From: an uncultured Muribaculaceae bacterium
GTDB lineage: Bacteria; Bacteroidota; Bacteroidia; Bacteroidales; Muribaculaceae
NCBI GenBank assembly: GCA_944321705.1
Contig: CALUMG010000012.1
Coordinates: 27,486 to 91,485 of the forward strand
Direction: 5' to 3'
Length of the DNA: 64,000 nt
The notes beneath the pieces were generated by a model. The model had not been told where the DNA came from, made no database searches, and saw only the letters and a list, made by a program, of their open reading frames with translations. The translations under genes and the position numbers were made by a program. This document shows, one piece after another, positions 62,799-64,000 of the stretch. Within the stretch, counting starts at the first letter, position 1. The number at the start of each line of letters is the position of its first letter.

Positions 62799-64000
62799 GT
62801 GGCAATTACAGTAAAAGCAGTTTGTTACAAGTCTAAGGTACTTAGTAACAATGAATCACCTCTAATGTTGAGGGTGACAAAAGACAGAAAGCTCAAATAT
62901 GTCAGTCTGGGCATATCTCTTAATCCTGTACATTGGGACTTCTCCAAGAATGAGCCAAAGGCTGATTGCCCCAACCGTGAGTACATTGAAATGCTCATAG
63001 CGGACAAAATCAAAGAATACTCCGCTAAAATCATTGAGCTTAAAGCAACCAATCAAGAGTTTACCTCCACTTCTCTTGTGGAGAACGTAAATGTGAAACG
63101 TACCAACCGTAAGACGGTGGAAGGTGTCTTTCAGGAGTACATGACTTTTCTTATAAAGGCTGGACGCAAAAGCTATGCTTTATCAATCAAGCAAACATAC
63201 AACTCCCTTAAAGAGTTTTGCCATAGCCTTGACTTCTATTTCTCTGAAATGGATGTTGCTTGGCTGAAACACTATGAGTTATTTTTAAGAGAAAAGCGTT
63301 TGGCAGAGAATACCATTGGCATACGATTCCGCACTCTAAGAGCTATCTATAATGTGGCAATGGAAGAAAATGCTGTTTCAACAGATTGCTACCCATTCAG
63401 GAAGTTCAAAGTTGCAAGACTTCATCAAGACACTATCAAACGAGCCTTGACAAAAGCGGGCATAGAACGTGTGTTGCAATTCCAATCATCCAACCGCTAC
63501 ATGAGATTCCCTATTGACATCTTTGCATTCACCTATTATTGTGGTGGCATTAACTTCATAGACATTGCAAACCTCACACAAGCAAACATTATGGAGGACA
63601 AGCTAATCTATAAAAGGCACAAGACAGGCAAGCTGATAAAGATTCCCTTGCAGCCACAAGCCATTGAACTTATAAAAAAGTACCACAGAAAGGAAAGCCC
63701 GTACCTGTTCCCTATTCTCTCCGACTTCCACAAAACAGAGATGCAAAAAGCCAACAGAATACACAAGGTAATCACCAAAGTAAACAAACGGCTGAAAGAG
63801 ATTGGCGAAGAACTGAACCTGCCTATACCACTTACGACATACGTTGCCCGGCACAGCCAAGCAACAGTGATGAAGAAAGCAGGTGTTCCCACAGCAGTAA
63901 TTCGTGAAATAATGGGGCATAGCTCAGAAAGAGTGACACAAATCTATCTTGACAGCTTTGACAATGAGCAGATAAACAGTGCAATGAAATACTTGCTCTA
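62799..64000 (+). CDS. Tyrosine recombinase (integrase) of an integrated element, at window edge
   Basis: Site-specific integrase next to tRNA-Phe. GTG 62799 is the start because an in-frame TAA precedes it; about 400 residues are visible, and the last bases (CTC TA) probably begin the stop codon. Domains: N-terminal arm-binding (VKAVCYKSKVLSNNESPLMLR), SAM-like core-binding (VEGVFQEYMTFLIKAGR..FCHSLDFYFSEMD), catalytic domain. Catalytic residues seen: Lys in KRHKTGK, Arg-His in TTYVARHSQATVM, His in GHSSERV and Tyr in TQIYLDSF. The usual first Arg falls in YYCGGINFIDIANL and appears to be Gly, as also noted for some Bacteroides conjugative-transposon integrases. Confidence 0.88.
   Translation, partial: MAITVKAVCYKSKVLSNNESPLMLRVTKDRKLKYVSLGISLNPVHWDFSKNEPKADCPNREYIEMLIADKIKEYSAKIIELKATNQEFTSTSLVENVNVKRTNRKTVEGVFQEYMTFLIKAGRKSYALSIKQTYNSLKEFCHSLDFYFSEMDVAWLKHYELFLREKRLAENTIGIRFRTLRAIYNVAMEENAVSTDCYPFRKFKVARLHQDTIKRALTKAGIERVLQFQSSNRYMRFPIDIFAFTYYCGGINFIDIANLTQANIMEDKLIYKRHKTGKLIKIPLQPQAIELIKKYHRKESPYLFPILSDFHKTEMQKANRIHKVITKVNKRLKEIGEELNLPIPLTTYVARHSQATVMKKAGVPTAVIREIMGHSSERVTQIYLDSFDNEQINSAMKYLL

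Overview
The window is about 64 kb of a Bacteroidales chromosome. The lineage evidence is: promoters of the TTTG/TAnnTTTG type with almost no Shine-Dalgarno sequences, a SusC/SusD starch locus with a SusR-type regulator, a UpxY-type capsule operon, a class III fructose bisphosphatase, and Bacteroidales-type housekeeping genes (DUF4831 protein, LptC, CoaX). The protein style is closest to gut Muribaculaceae, but this is a judgement from the translations, not from a search.

Layout. 0-15 kb: a starch/alpha-glucan utilisation locus: GH31 glucosidase, SusR-like sensor-regulator, SusC, SusD, a lipoprotein with three CBM26-like modules, GH13 amylase and GH97 glucosidase. The parts form a chain: surface binding and cutting (CBM lipoprotein, GH13), import (SusC/D), periplasmic trimming (GH97, GH31) and sensing (SusR-like). 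15-22 kb: housekeeping genes (YqeY-like, serS, bcp, recA, fbp). 22-26 kb: a tightly coupled four-gene operon of a steroid 5-alpha-reductase-like membrane protein, an Old Yellow Enzyme-type reductase and two short-chain dehydrogenases, which looks like a steroid or bile acid A-ring reduction pathway. 26-35 kb: the permease/rbfA pair and the aroQ-pyk-methyltransferase run, separated by an apparent insertion holding a BspA-like leucine-rich-repeat protein and two candidate structured RNAs. 34.4-35.8 kb: an AlbA/ATPase-type regulator broken by two frame disruptions. 36-44 kb: small redox, membrane and housekeeping genes (nitroreductase, rubredoxin, lptC, coaX, divIC, trmD, adk, hpt). 44.3-58.7 kb: a capsular polysaccharide operon on the minus strand, from a NusG-like UpxY to WecG, with a low-GC core. 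A 304-bp segment bounded by perfect 23-bp inverted repeats lies just upstream. It carries a good promoter that at present points away from the operon, so the capsule is read here as phase-OFF. 59.5-62.2 kb: nnr and a DUF4831 lipoprotein-like gene. 62.6 kb to the end: tRNA-Phe followed by a tyrosine recombinase, the probable edge of an integrated element.

A cross-cutting feature is a dispersed 75-85 bp repeat, with about a dozen -7 boxes in six places. Each copy ends in a CACTATCTTTG-like promoter and contains a palindrome whose sequence changes between copies while its pairing is kept. Copies sit directly upstream of bcp, the steroid-reductase operon, rbfA, rubredoxin, a small conserved gene and nnr.
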